From DATAFF01 sp963744915 (lineage in GTDB: Bacteria > Pseudomonadota > Alphaproteobacteria > Rhizobiales > Aestuariivirgaceae): DNA of 64,000 nucleotides. Of the stretch, positions 30,364 through 38,713 are shown piece after piece. The stretch lies in assembly GCA_963744915.1 (NCBI GenBank), contig CAVUUY010000025.1, forward strand, positions 39,155 to 103,154. The letters are read 5' to 3'. Numbering within the stretch: the stretch's first letter is position 1; each line of letters begins with the position of its first letter. The position numbers and the translations under genes were made by a program. The notes under the pieces were generated by a model. The model saw nothing but the letters and a program-made list of their open reading frames with translations. It had not been told where the DNA came from and did no database searches.

Positions 30364-30389
30364 GGAACATTCCTGAAAACCATCCGGTT
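30364..30389 (+). promoter_or_regulatory. Possible EcfG-type promoter before the sugar-nucleotide/GT cluster
   Basis: GGAAC at 30364-30368 is followed 18 bases later by GTT at 30387-30389, matching the spacing of the general stress response promoter (GGAAC-N17-cGTT) except that the C before GTT is G. It lies 53 bases upstream of the first gene of the glycosyltransferase cluster and just after an EcfG-like sigma factor gene. One site of this short pattern could arise by chance. Confidence 0.4.
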
Positions 30390-30442
30390 GACCGGGTTCG
30401 ATTACCCCGGCCGGGCAGGTCTGAAGGAGCGCGAGAGAGAAT

Positions 30443-31576
30443 ATGGGTCTGTGTTTGATCACCGGGGGCCAAGGTTTCATCGGCAGGCATTTGACGCGCG
30501 AATTGATCGGTGCGGGGCACGACGTGCGCATCATCGACAGCCTTGTCGAGCAAGCGCACGGGGGCAAGCCGCCGGCGCGCGACGGGGCGGCAAGAACCAA
30601 CGGGAACGCGCATGCGGTTGAAACGATCAATGCCGATTTGCGCAACCGCGCGGCGGTGCGCCGGGCGCTGGAGGGCGTCGACGGCGTGTTCCATCTCGCT
30701 GCCGAGGTCGGCGTCGGTCAGAGCATGTATGAGATCGAGCGCTATGTCGGCGCCAACGATGTCGGGACCGCGGTCCTGCTCGAGGAGATGACGCGCCAGA
30801 CGGTGCAGCGCATCGTCGTGGCATCGTCGATGAGCGTCTATGGCGAAGGTCTCGCCTTCACCGAGGACGGGATCCGCGTCGAGAATGCGCAGCGCCATCC
30901 GCACGCCCTGAGGACTGGCGATTTCGAACCGCGCGGACCCAATGGCGAGAGGCTGGTCAGGGCGCCGACCGACGAGACCAAGCGCGTCGACCTCGCCTCG
31001 GTCTATGCATTGACCAAATATGTCCAGGAGCGGCTCGTCATGATGATTGCCTCGGCTTATGGCGTCGAGGCGGTGGCGCTCAGGCTGTTCAACGTGTTCG
31101 GCCCGGGGCAGGCGTTGTCCAATCCCTATACCGGAGTGCTGGCGATCTTCGCCGGCCGGCTGCTGGCCGGCGAGCCGCCGCTGGTGTTCGAGGACGGCCT
31201 GCAGCGGCGCGACTTCGTCCATGTCGGCGATGCGGCGCACGCCTTCCGCCTCGCGATGGATGAACCTGCGGCAGCGGGCGAGATCGTCAATATCGGGAGC
31301 GGGGTGAGCCACACGGTTCTCGACGTTGCGCGGGCGCTGGCCAAGGCACTCGGCCGCGACGACATCGAGCCGCAGGTGCTGCACCGCTCGCGCGCCGGCG
31401 ACATCCGTCATTGCTTTGCCGATATCGACAAGGCGCGCCGCCTGCTCGGCTTCGAGCCGCAGCACCAGCTGGAACACGCGCTCGGCGACCTTGTCGTCTG
31501 GGTCGAGAAGCAGAAGAAGCCGATGCGGTCGCCGGATGCGCATGGCGAGCTGACTGCCCGGGGGCTGGTGCTATGA
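30443..31576 (+). CDS. NAD-dependent sugar-nucleotide epimerase/dehydratase (extended SDR)
   Basis: A 377-residue extended SDR. The NAD loop GGQGFIG is at 8-14, the active Tyr and Lys are Y188 and K192 (SVYALTKYVQE), with the Ser in VASSMSVYGEG near 128-134, and the sugar-nucleotide part has RRDFVHVGDAAHAF. It should modify an NDP-sugar (C4/C5 epimerisation or dehydration); the exact reaction is not readable. GGAGCGCGAGAGAG lies upstream of ATG 30443. It opens a tight seven-gene run; the next start overlaps its stop by four bases. Confidence 0.9.
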   Translation: MGLCLITGGQGFIGRHLTRELIGAGHDVRIIDSLVEQAHGGKPPARDGAARTNGNAHAVETINADLRNRAAVRRALEGVDGVFHLAAEVGVGQSMYEIERYVGANDVGTAVLLEEMTRQTVQRIVVASSMSVYGEGLAFTEDGIRVENAQRHPHALRTGDFEPRGPNGERLVRAPTDETKRVDLASVYALTKYVQERLVMMIASAYGVEAVALRLFNVFGPGQALSNPYTGVLAIFAGRLLAGEPPLVFEDGLQRRDFVHVGDAAHAFRLAMDEPAAAGEIVNIGSGVSHTVLDVARALAKALGRDDIEPQVLHRSRAGDIRHCFADIDKARRLLGFEPQHQLEHALGDLVVWVEKQKKPMRSPDAHGELTARGLVL

Positions 31577-32664
31577 TCGTTGCCCATCTCAAGCACGTGC
31601 TGCCCGGATCGGTGTTGATCACCGGCGGTGCGGGGTTCATCGGCAGCAATCTCGCCGACGCGTTGCTGCGCGAGGGTCGCGACGTCATCATCTTCGACAA
31701 TCTGAGCCGCAAGGGGGTCGAGCACAATCTCCATTGGCTGACCCGGCGGCATGGCAAGCGCCTGACATTTCGCTCCGGCGATCTGCGCGATGCGGCCGCG
31801 GTGGCCGCGGTCGTGGCGCAGGCCTCCTCGGTCGCCCATCTCGCTGCTCAGGTGGCGGTCACCGCGAGCCTCGCGGATCCGTGGGAGGATTTCTCCGTCA
31901 ACATGCTCGGCACCATGCATGTTCTGGAGGCGATCCGGCGCAAGGGCGGATCCATGCCGGTGGTGTTCGCCAGCACCAACAAGGTCTATGGCGATCTCGG
32001 CATCGAAACCACGCTCAGCGGCGATCGGCATGTGCCGCGGGACCCGACCTTCGCGACGAAGGGTATCAGCGAGGAGGCAGCGCTCCGCTTCGCCACTCCC
32101 TATGGCTGCTCCAAGGGGGCGGCCGACCAATATGTCCTCGACTATGCGCGAAGCTTCGGCATTCCGGCCGTGGTGCTGCGCATGAGTTGCATCTACGGGC
32201 CCCGCCAGTTCGGCACCGAGGACCAGGGCTGGGTCGCCCATTTCCTCCGCCGCGCCCTCGATGACGAGGCGCTGATGCTCTATGGCGACGGCCGGCAGGT
32301 GCGCGACGTTCTCCATGTGCTGGACGCGGTCAGGGCCTGGATGACGGTTCTGGTCGATGCCGAGAGCCTGGCCGGCCAGGTGTTCAACCTGGGCGGCGGA
32401 CCGACCAATGCCGTCAGCCTGAACACGGTGCTGAAGGAGATCGAGCAGCTCACCGGCCGGCCCGTCCGCCAGGTCATGGCGGCGCCACGGCAAGGCGATC
32501 AGCTGTGGTACGTCTCCGACACGGCGAAGCTTGCCGCGGCGACCGGCTGGCGCGCGACCATCCGCTGGCAGGAAGGCCTTGCCGACCTCATGGGCTGGCT
32601 CGAGGAGCTGCAGCCGCGGCGCCGGCTGCCCGTCCAGTCGGAGCTGAGGAGCGCCAACGCATGA
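31573..32664 (+). CDS. NAD-dependent epimerase, CDP-paratose 2-epimerase-like (extended SDR)
   Basis: A 363-residue extended SDR with GGAGFIG at 18-24, STNKVYG at 134-140 (the catalytic-loop variant seen in CDP-paratose/CDP-tyvelose epimerases), Y177 and K181 (YGCSKGAAD), and RQVRDVLHVLDAV near 280. It probably epimerises an NDP-sugar. ATG 31573 overlaps the previous TGA and its own stop overlaps the radical-SAM start. The open frame to 31411 is only read-through of the neighbouring gene. Substrate unknown; the neighbours point to building an unusual sugar for a glycan or glycoconjugate. Confidence 0.9.
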   Translation: MIVAHLKHVLPGSVLITGGAGFIGSNLADALLREGRDVIIFDNLSRKGVEHNLHWLTRRHGKRLTFRSGDLRDAAAVAAVVAQASSVAHLAAQVAVTASLADPWEDFSVNMLGTMHVLEAIRRKGGSMPVVFASTNKVYGDLGIETTLSGDRHVPRDPTFATKGISEEAALRFATPYGCSKGAADQYVLDYARSFGIPAVVLRMSCIYGPRQFGTEDQGWVAHFLRRALDDEALMLYGDGRQVRDVLHVLDAVRAWMTVLVDAESLAGQVFNLGGGPTNAVSLNTVLKEIEQLTGRPVRQVMAAPRQGDQLWYVSDTAKLAAATGWRATIRWQEGLADLMGWLEELQPRRRLPVQSELRSANA

Positions 32665-33953
32665 GGGTGGCGCTGGTCAATCCGGCCTGGACCTTCGCGG
32701 GCTCCATCTATTTCGGCTGCCGCGAGCCCCATCTGCCGCTGGAGCTCGGTTATGCCAAGGCCATGCTCGAACAGGCGGGGCACACCGCCCTGCTGCTCGA
32801 CGGGCCGCTGCAGGGCCTCGACAACGGCGCGCTGGCCGAGCGGGTTGCCGCCTTGGCGCCGGACATCACGATGGTGCTGACGGCGCCGACCTATTTGTTC
32901 TGGCGCTGTCCACCGCCGGAGCTCAGGGTGCCGGCCGCATTCCTGCAGCAGCTCGCTGGCCGCGGCGGAACGACGGTGATCGCCGGACCGCATGGCTCGG
33001 TCACCCCGGGGCCGGCGCTCGCCAAGACCGGCGCCGACCTCGCCATCATGGGCGAATGCGAGGAGGTGATCACCGCGGTCGCCGACAGTGGCGGCGAGCC
33101 GGTGCGGCACACGGCATGGCGCAATCCGGACGGCAGCGTGACCTCGAATGACGGGCCGCATGCCAGCCGCTTCACCGATCACCCGGCGCTCGGCTGGCCG
33201 GACGACTGGTTGCGGCGGCACCGCCATCATCACCACCGGTTCGAACGGCCGGCGGAAGGGCTCGGCGCCGAGGTGGAAGCCTCGCGCGGCTGCCCCTACT
33301 CCTGCACCTTCTGCGCCAAGCTTGCCTATCGCGACAGCTATCGCCGGCGCGACCTCGAGCCGCTTGTCGAGGAGATCGACCGGCTCATCGCACAAGGCGT
33401 GACCTATCTTTATTTCATCGACGAGATCTTCCTGCCGCGGCCAATGCTGCTCGAGGCGCTGATCGAACGCGAGGTCCGGTTCGGGGTGCAGACCCGCATC
33501 GACCTGTGGAAGCCGGCGCTGCTCGAGCTGCTCGGCAGGGCGGGCTGTGTGTCGATCGAGGCCGGCGTCGAGAGCCTGACGGAGGCGGGCCGCGCCGCGC
33601 TCGCCAAGCGCTGCGCCATGACCACCGCCGAGCTGACGGAGCGGCTGATCATGGCGCGCCGGCACGTGCCGTTCGTGCAGGCCAATCTCATCGGCGAGCC
33701 TGGTGATGATGCGGCCGCGGTGACAGCCTGGCGGGAGGAGGTCGAGGCGCATGGCATCTGGGCGAATGACCCGGTACCGCTCTATCCCTATCCCGCCTCT
33801 CCCGACTATCGCAGGCTGTGGGGCAGGCCGGACGATCTCGCCTGGGAACGGGCGCATGACCATTACCTCCGCAGCTTCCCGCATTTCAGCGACATCCAGG
33901 ATCAGCGGCCGGCAAGGCTCGTCGAACTCGAGGACCTGGCATGGCATCCATGA
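32661..33953 (+). CDS. B12-binding-type radical SAM protein of a glycan cluster
   Basis: A 430-residue protein. The N-terminal 150 residues have the B12-binding-like layout (MRVALVNPAW, LELGYAKAMLEQAGH, VIAGPHGSVTP), though the DxHxxG cobalamin signature is not evident. The radical SAM cluster is C211, C215 and C218 in SRGCPYSCTFCAK, and GVESLTEAGRAAL and FVQANLIGEPGDD follow as in the MiaB/BchE-type class B enzymes. A family of such proteins sits beside glycosyltransferases in oligosaccharide loci, with unproven methyl-transfer or rearrangement chemistry. It overlaps the upstream SDR (ATGA) and the downstream GT4 by 13 bases. Confidence 0.85.
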   Translation: MRVALVNPAWTFAGSIYFGCREPHLPLELGYAKAMLEQAGHTALLLDGPLQGLDNGALAERVAALAPDITMVLTAPTYLFWRCPPPELRVPAAFLQQLAGRGGTTVIAGPHGSVTPGPALAKTGADLAIMGECEEVITAVADSGGEPVRHTAWRNPDGSVTSNDGPHASRFTDHPALGWPDDWLRRHRHHHHRFERPAEGLGAEVEASRGCPYSCTFCAKLAYRDSYRRRDLEPLVEEIDRLIAQGVTYLYFIDEIFLPRPMLLEALIEREVRFGVQTRIDLWKPALLELLGRAGCVSIEAGVESLTEAGRAALAKRCAMTTAELTERLIMARRHVPFVQANLIGEPGDDAAAVTAWREEVEAHGIWANDPVPLYPYPASPDYRRLWGRPDDLAWERAHDHYLRSFPHFSDIQDQRPARLVELEDLAWHP

Positions 33954-35053
33954 CCGGCGGCCGGCTCAAGGTGCTGATCACAACCGATTGCGTCGGCGGG
34001 GTATGGCGCTACGCCATCGATCTTGCCAAGGCGACCAGGCCATATGGCGTCGAGCCGACGCTTGCCGGCCTCGGGCCGCGGCCGCGCGCCGCGCAGGAGC
34101 GGGAGGCATTCCGGGCCGGCCTCCGGCTCGTATGGCTCGACGCCGAGCTCGACTGGGTGGCCAACGGCTCGCCGGGGCTCGAACGGGCGGCGCGCCTGCT
34201 CGACCGCGTCATTGCGGATTCCGCGCCCGATGTGCTCCACCTCAGCACGCCGGCGCTCGCCCATCTCATCGCCTCGGGCGTGCCCTGCGTCGCGGCGCTC
34301 CATTCCTGCGTCGCCAGCTGGTGGGCAGCGGTGCGCGGCACGCCGCTGCCGCAGGCGTGGCACTGGAACCGCCGCCATGTCGAGAAGGGATTGCGCGCGG
34401 CAAGCCTGGTGGTGGTGCCGAGCCAGGCCTTTGCCATGTCGCTCCACGCGATCTACGGCCCGATCCCCCGGCTGCAGGTGATCCACAATGGCAGCGGGGT
34501 CGGCGGTGCGGCCGTCCCGGGCACTGCCGGAGAGCCGGTGGTGATGGCTGCCGGCCGATGGTGGGACGAGGCCAAGAACCTGGCCACGCTGCGCGCAGCG
34601 GCACCACGGGTCGTCTGGCCGATCGAGATCGCGGGGCCGCTCGCAGGGCCGAATGGCGCGACGAGCGACGCCGGACCGCTCCGCACCCTCGGCGAGCTCA
34701 GCGGCGGGGCGTGCGCCGCGCGAATGGCCCGCGCGCAGCTCTTCGTCTCGCCGGCGATCTACGAGCCGTTCGGACTGTCGGTGCTCGAGGCCGCCAGGCT
34801 CGGCCCAGCGCTGGTGCTGGCCGACATCGCCACCTTCCGCGAGCTGTGGAGCGGGGCGGCGGTGTTCTTCCCGCCGCACGATTCCGCGAGCCTCGCCGCG
34901 GCGATCAACCGCCTGATCGACGACACCGCGCTGCGGCAAACGCTCGCCGCCAACGCGCGCGAGCGAGCGGCACGCTACAGCCTCGATGCCCAGGCGCGGG
35001 CCACGGTGCAGGCCTGGTCCAGGCTCAGCGGCAAGCACAGTCTCGCGGCGTGA
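33941..35053 (+). CDS. Glycosyltransferase family 4
   Basis: A 370-residue GT-B enzyme. The N-terminal domain opens with KVLITTDCVGGVWRYAIDLA (donor/acceptor loop GGVWRY) and the C-terminal domain has the GT4 signature SPAIYEPFGLSVLEAARLG with the E-x7-E pair. It transfers a sugar from a nucleotide donor to an unknown acceptor in the cytoplasm. It overlaps the radical SAM gene by 13 bases; the next gene starts 11 bases after it. Confidence 0.9.
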   Translation: MASMTGGRLKVLITTDCVGGVWRYAIDLAKATRPYGVEPTLAGLGPRPRAAQEREAFRAGLRLVWLDAELDWVANGSPGLERAARLLDRVIADSAPDVLHLSTPALAHLIASGVPCVAALHSCVASWWAAVRGTPLPQAWHWNRRHVEKGLRAASLVVVPSQAFAMSLHAIYGPIPRLQVIHNGSGVGGAAVPGTAGEPVVMAAGRWWDEAKNLATLRAAAPRVVWPIEIAGPLAGPNGATSDAGPLRTLGELSGGACAARMARAQLFVSPAIYEPFGLSVLEAARLGPALVLADIATFRELWSGAAVFFPPHDSASLAAAINRLIDDTALRQTLAANARERAARYSLDAQARATVQAWSRLSGKHSLAA

Positions 35054-35064
35054 GGCGTCCAACG

Positions 35065-36180
35065 ATGCGGCTCGTGCTGTTCACCCATTCTCTCACCTCC
35101 GACTGGAACCATGGCAACGCGCATTTCTTTCGCGGCATCGTTCGCGAGCTGCAGCGCGCCGGCCATGAGACGATCGTCTGCGAACCGGCGGACGGCTGGA
35201 GTCGCCAGCAGCTGATGAAAGAGCCGGACGGCGCAAAGGCACTCGCCCAATTCGCCACCGCCTTTCCCGGCATTTCGGTCATCCGCTACGACGCCGATCC
35301 CGATCTCGATCGCCTGCTGTGCGGCGCCGATGTGGTGATCGTGCATGAATGGACGGATCCCGCATTGGTCAAGGCGATCGGGCGGCGCCGGCGGTCCGGC
35401 GGCCGGTTCACCCTGCTCTTCCATGACACCCATCACCGGGCCGTGTCGGCGGCAGGCCAGATGGCGGCGCTCGATCTCGACGATTACGACGCAGTGTTGG
35501 CATTCGGCGCCGTGCTGAGCGAAACCTACCGGGCGCGCGGCTGGGGACGGCGCGTCTTCACCTGGCATGAAGCGGCCGATACCGCGTGGTTTCGTCCCCA
35601 TCCCGAGATCGTCGCCGACCGCGATCTCGTCTTCATCGGCAATTGGGGCGATGACGAGCGCAGCGACGAGCTGCGCCGCTTCCTGATCGAACCATCGGCC
35701 CGGCTTAAGCGCGCGACGACAGTCCATGGCGTGCGCTATCCGGCGTCGGCCATCGCGGAGCTGAACGCCGCCGGCATCGCCTATGACGGGTACCTGCCCA
35801 ACCTCATGGTGCCGAAGGTGTTCGCCCGCCATCGCGCCACGATTCATGTGCCGCGCCGGCCCTATGTCCGTCAGCTGCCCGGCATTCCGACCATTCGGGT
35901 GTTCGAGGCGCTGGCCTGCGGCATTGCCCTCGTCTGCGCCCCCTGGAGCGATAGCGAAGGGCTGTTCCGGCCCCGCCGCGACTTTCTTCTCGCCACGGAT
36001 GGCGCCGACATCGAGAGCAAGCTCGCGCTGCTGCTGGCCGATCAGGCCATGCGGGCGGCGATCGCCGCCAGCGGGCGCGAGCAGGTCCTGGCCCGCCACA
36101 GCTGCCGGCACCGGGTGCAAGAGCTGCTGGCCATCGTGGCGGCGCTCGGCGGGCCGGCATCGCAGGAGGCGGCGGCATGA
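35065..36180 (+). CDS. CgeB-like glycosyltransferase (1 of 3)
   Basis: A 371-residue GT-B protein. The start MRLVLFTHSLTSDWNHGNAH has the acceptor-side loop, and the C-terminal half has RVFEALACGIALVCAPWSD, as in CgeB/Glyco_trans_1_2 proteins. CgeB in Bacillus subtilis glycosylates the spore crust; in proteobacteria these proteins are seen in surface glycan and maturation loci. ATG 35065 is used because the frame further upstream overlaps the GT4 gene. It is paralogous to the next two genes. Confidence 0.85.
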   Translation: MRLVLFTHSLTSDWNHGNAHFFRGIVRELQRAGHETIVCEPADGWSRQQLMKEPDGAKALAQFATAFPGISVIRYDADPDLDRLLCGADVVIVHEWTDPALVKAIGRRRRSGGRFTLLFHDTHHRAVSAAGQMAALDLDDYDAVLAFGAVLSETYRARGWGRRVFTWHEAADTAWFRPHPEIVADRDLVFIGNWGDDERSDELRRFLIEPSARLKRATTVHGVRYPASAIAELNAAGIAYDGYLPNLMVPKVFARHRATIHVPRRPYVRQLPGIPTIRVFEALACGIALVCAPWSDSEGLFRPRRDFLLATDGADIESKLALLLADQAMRAAIAASGREQVLARHSCRHRVQELLAIVAALGGPASQEAAA

Positions 36181-37271
36181 GAATCGCATTTTACGGCTCG
36201 AGCCTCGTCTCGTCCTATTGGAACGGCGCCGCCACCTATTATCGCGGCATCATCCGGGCGCTTGCCAGGCTCGGCTATGACATCACCTTTTACGAACCCG
36301 ATGCTTACGACCGCCAGAAGAATCGTGACATCGATCCGCCACCCTGGTGCCGCAGCGTCGTCTATCCCGCAACACCCGAGGGCGTGCAGCAGGTCACCGC
36401 CGAAGCCTGCCATGCCGAGATCGTCGTCAAGGCGAGCGGCGTCGGCGTCCATGACGATGAGCTGCTGGCAGCCTCGATGGCGGCGGCCCGGCCCGACGCG
36501 TTGCGGATCTTCTGGGATGTCGATGCGCCGGCAACCCTCGCCGAGCTCGCGGCGCATCCCGAGCTGCCGCTTCGCGCCGCGCTGAGCGAGCTCGATGCCG
36601 TCCTGACCTATGGCGGCGGCCCCGGTGTCGTCGCCTCCTATGAGGAACTTGGCGCCAGGCTGGCACGGCCGATCTACAATGCACTCGATCCCGATACGCA
36701 TCACCCGGTCGGCCCCGATCCCCGATACCGGGCCAATCTCGCCTTTCTCGGCAATCGCCTGCCCGACCGGGAGGCACGGGTGGAGGAATTCTTCATCAAG
36801 CCGGCACGCGATGCTCCGCAATTCACCTTCCTGCTGGGCGGTGCCGGATGGGAAGGCAAGCCCCTGCCCCCGAATGTCAGACTGGTCGGCCATGTCCCGA
36901 CCCGCGACCACAATGCCTTCAACGCCAGCGCCGATGCCGTGCTGAACATCAACCGGGACAGCATGGCGGCGCGCGGCTATTCACCCGCCACCCGCATTTT
37001 CGAGGCGGCGGGTGCTGCGAGCTGCATCATCACCGATGCCTTCGCGGGCATCGAAAGCTTTCTGGAGCCGGGAGAAGAGGTGCTGATGGCCGAGGACGGC
37101 GGCGAGGTGGTCGGCTGGCTGCGGGCGCTGACCCCGGCAACCGCCCGCGCCATCGCCGAACGGGCCCGCGCCCGGGTGCTCCGCGACCACACCTATGAGC
37201 GGCGCGCTGCCAAGACGGACGAACTGTTCCGGGGCCTGCTTGCCGGCAAGCGCAGCGAGGCCGCGGCATGA
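36177..37271 (+). CDS. CgeB-like glycosyltransferase (2 of 3)
   Basis: A 364-residue protein in the same family: MRIAFYGSSLVSSYWNGAAT at the N terminus, LAFLGNRLPDREARVEEFF mid-protein, and NRDSMAARGYSPATRIFEAA then GAASCIITD at the donor site. Its ATG overlaps the stop of the first CgeB-like gene and its stop overlaps the third start. All three share the order N-terminal loop, LGN/LGT strand and FEAA-C/G-x-x-I/L-I-x-D, so the set probably arose by duplication and then diverged. Confidence 0.85.
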   Translation: MRIAFYGSSLVSSYWNGAATYYRGIIRALARLGYDITFYEPDAYDRQKNRDIDPPPWCRSVVYPATPEGVQQVTAEACHAEIVVKASGVGVHDDELLAASMAAARPDALRIFWDVDAPATLAELAAHPELPLRAALSELDAVLTYGGGPGVVASYEELGARLARPIYNALDPDTHHPVGPDPRYRANLAFLGNRLPDREARVEEFFIKPARDAPQFTFLLGGAGWEGKPLPPNVRLVGHVPTRDHNAFNASADAVLNINRDSMAARGYSPATRIFEAAGAASCIITDAFAGIESFLEPGEEVLMAEDGGEVVGWLRALTPATARAIAERARARVLRDHTYERRAAKTDELFRGLLAGKRSEAAA

Positions 37272-38362
37272 AGCTGGTCTTTCTCGGACTGTCCTTCAGC
37301 TCCTCCTGGGGAAACGGGCATGCCACCACTTACCGGGCACTGATCAAGGGCTTGCATCAGCGCGGTCACGAGGTGACGTTCCTCGAACGCGACGTGCCGT
37401 GGTATGCGGCGCATCGCGATGCCGCGAGCGCGAGCTTCTGCCGCCTCGAATTCTATCGCTCGCTGAGCGAGCTCGCGCAGCGCCATGGCCCGACTATTGC
37501 TGCGGCCGACGCGGTGGTGGTCGGCTCCTATGTGCCGCAGGGTGTGGCGGTGATCCGTCTCGTCCGCGAGCTCGCCAACGGCGTCGTCGCCTTTTACGAC
37601 ATCGATACGCCGGTGACCCTCGCCAGTCTTGCCAGGGGCGGTGACGAGCACCTGGTGCCGGCGCTGATGCCGGCGTTCGACCTCTATTTCTCCTTCACCT
37701 CCGGGCCAAGCCTGCGACGGCTCGAGCGCCAATTCGGAGCCCGCAAGGCAGTCGCGCTGCATTGCATGGTCGATCCCGAGCTCTATCGGCCGACGCCGGT
37801 GCCGCTGCGCTATGATCTCGGCTATCTTGGCACCTACAGCGCCGATCGGCAGCCGGCGCTCGAGCGGCTGCTGATCGAGCCGGCGCGGCAATTGCCGACG
37901 CGCCGCTTCATCGTGGCAGGGGCGCAATATCCGCCCGACATCGCCTGGCCCGACAATGTCGATCATCTCGAGCATGTAGCGCCGGTCGATCATCCGCGCT
38001 TCTATGGCTCCATGCGCTTCACCCTCAATGTCACGCGCGCCGACATGGTGGCCGCCGGCCATTCGCCGAGCGTGCGCCTGTTCGAAGCGGCAGCGTGCGG
38101 CACGCCGCTGATCAGCGACGACTGGCCAGGCCTTGACCGCTTCTTTCCACAGCCGAGCGCGATCATCGTGGCCGATCGCTCCGAGGACGTCGTTCGTGCC
38201 TTGACCGGGCTTGACGACGAGCACATCCGCGCCATGGCGGCAAAAGCGCGGGCGATCACCTTGGCAGGTCACACCGGATCGAGCGGCGCTGCGACGCTTG
38301 AAGCCGAGATCGCGGCGCAGATGCCGCGCACCGCGAGGCGGCGACTCGCCAAGACCGGATAG
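37268..38362 (+). CDS. CgeB-like glycosyltransferase (3 of 3)
   Basis: A 364-residue protein: MKLVFLGLSFSSSWGNGHAT, GYLGTYSADRQPALERLLIE, and the donor site NVTRADMVAAGHSPSVRLFE followed by ACGTPLISDDWPGLD. It is the last gene of the overlapping run. A 32-base inverted-repeat region follows 30 bases after its stop. With two SDRs, the radical SAM protein and the GT4, these enzymes could build a short oligosaccharide; no flippase, polymerase or export gene lies in the window. Confidence 0.85.
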   Translation: MKLVFLGLSFSSSWGNGHATTYRALIKGLHQRGHEVTFLERDVPWYAAHRDAASASFCRLEFYRSLSELAQRHGPTIAAADAVVVGSYVPQGVAVIRLVRELANGVVAFYDIDTPVTLASLARGGDEHLVPALMPAFDLYFSFTSGPSLRRLERQFGARKAVALHCMVDPELYRPTPVPLRYDLGYLGTYSADRQPALERLLIEPARQLPTRRFIVAGAQYPPDIAWPDNVDHLEHVAPVDHPRFYGSMRFTLNVTRADMVAAGHSPSVRLFEAAACGTPLISDDWPGLDRFFPQPSAIIVADRSEDVVRALTGLDDEHIRAMAAKARAITLAGHTGSSGAATLEAEIAAQMPRTARRRLAKTG

Positions 38363-38391
38363 GCATCGCGAATGCTTGGTCTTGGTTAACG

Positions 38392-38423
38392 CATCAGCGC
38401 TATCGGCAACAGCCTCGCTGATG
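38392..38423. repeat. Inverted repeat after the glycosyltransferase cluster
   Basis: CATCAGCG at 38392-38399 pairs with CGCTGATG at 38416-38423 (16-base loop). It lacks a following T-run, so a Rho-independent terminator is not certain; it may be a terminator stem, an mRNA end or a protein-binding site between the cluster and the histone-like gene. Confidence 0.5.
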
Positions 38424-38463
38424 TTAGATTGCTTGCCGTCAAACCCTCTCCATGGAGTCAACA

Positions 38464-38706
38464 ATGGCTAAGCAGACCACTGACAAGATTTCGGCAATCG
38501 CCTCCAAGGCACTGAAGACCGGCAAGGCAACCGTCGCGCAGATCAAGGCGCTCGCAGCTTCCGCATTGGGTCAGGACGAGAACAAGGGCCGACGCCCGGC
38601 GAAGAAGGCTTCAGCGGCCCGCAAGCCGACCAAGCGCGCAACCGGCGCCCGCAAGGCAGCAGCAAAGCCGCGCAAGGCCGCGAAGGCCGTGAAGGCCAAG
38701 AGGTAG
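38464..38706 (+). CDS. Histone H1-like basic protein
   Basis: An 80-residue protein: a helical N-terminal half (AKQTTDKISAIASKALKTGK, then QIKALAASALGQDE) and a C-terminal tail made almost only of K, A, R and P (AARKPTKRATGARKAAAKP). Such proteins bind DNA without strong specificity and are common in rhizobia-type bacteria. The start is ATG 38464, because GGAG at 38453-38456 lies at ribosome-binding distance; the upstream in-frame ATG at 38452 would bury it. The Lhr-like helicase frame begins seven bases after its stop. Confidence 0.85.
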   Translation: MAKQTTDKISAIASKALKTGKATVAQIKALAASALGQDENKGRRPAKKASAARKPTKRATGARKAAAKPRKAAKAVKAKR

Positions 38707-38713
38707 GGCTGGC

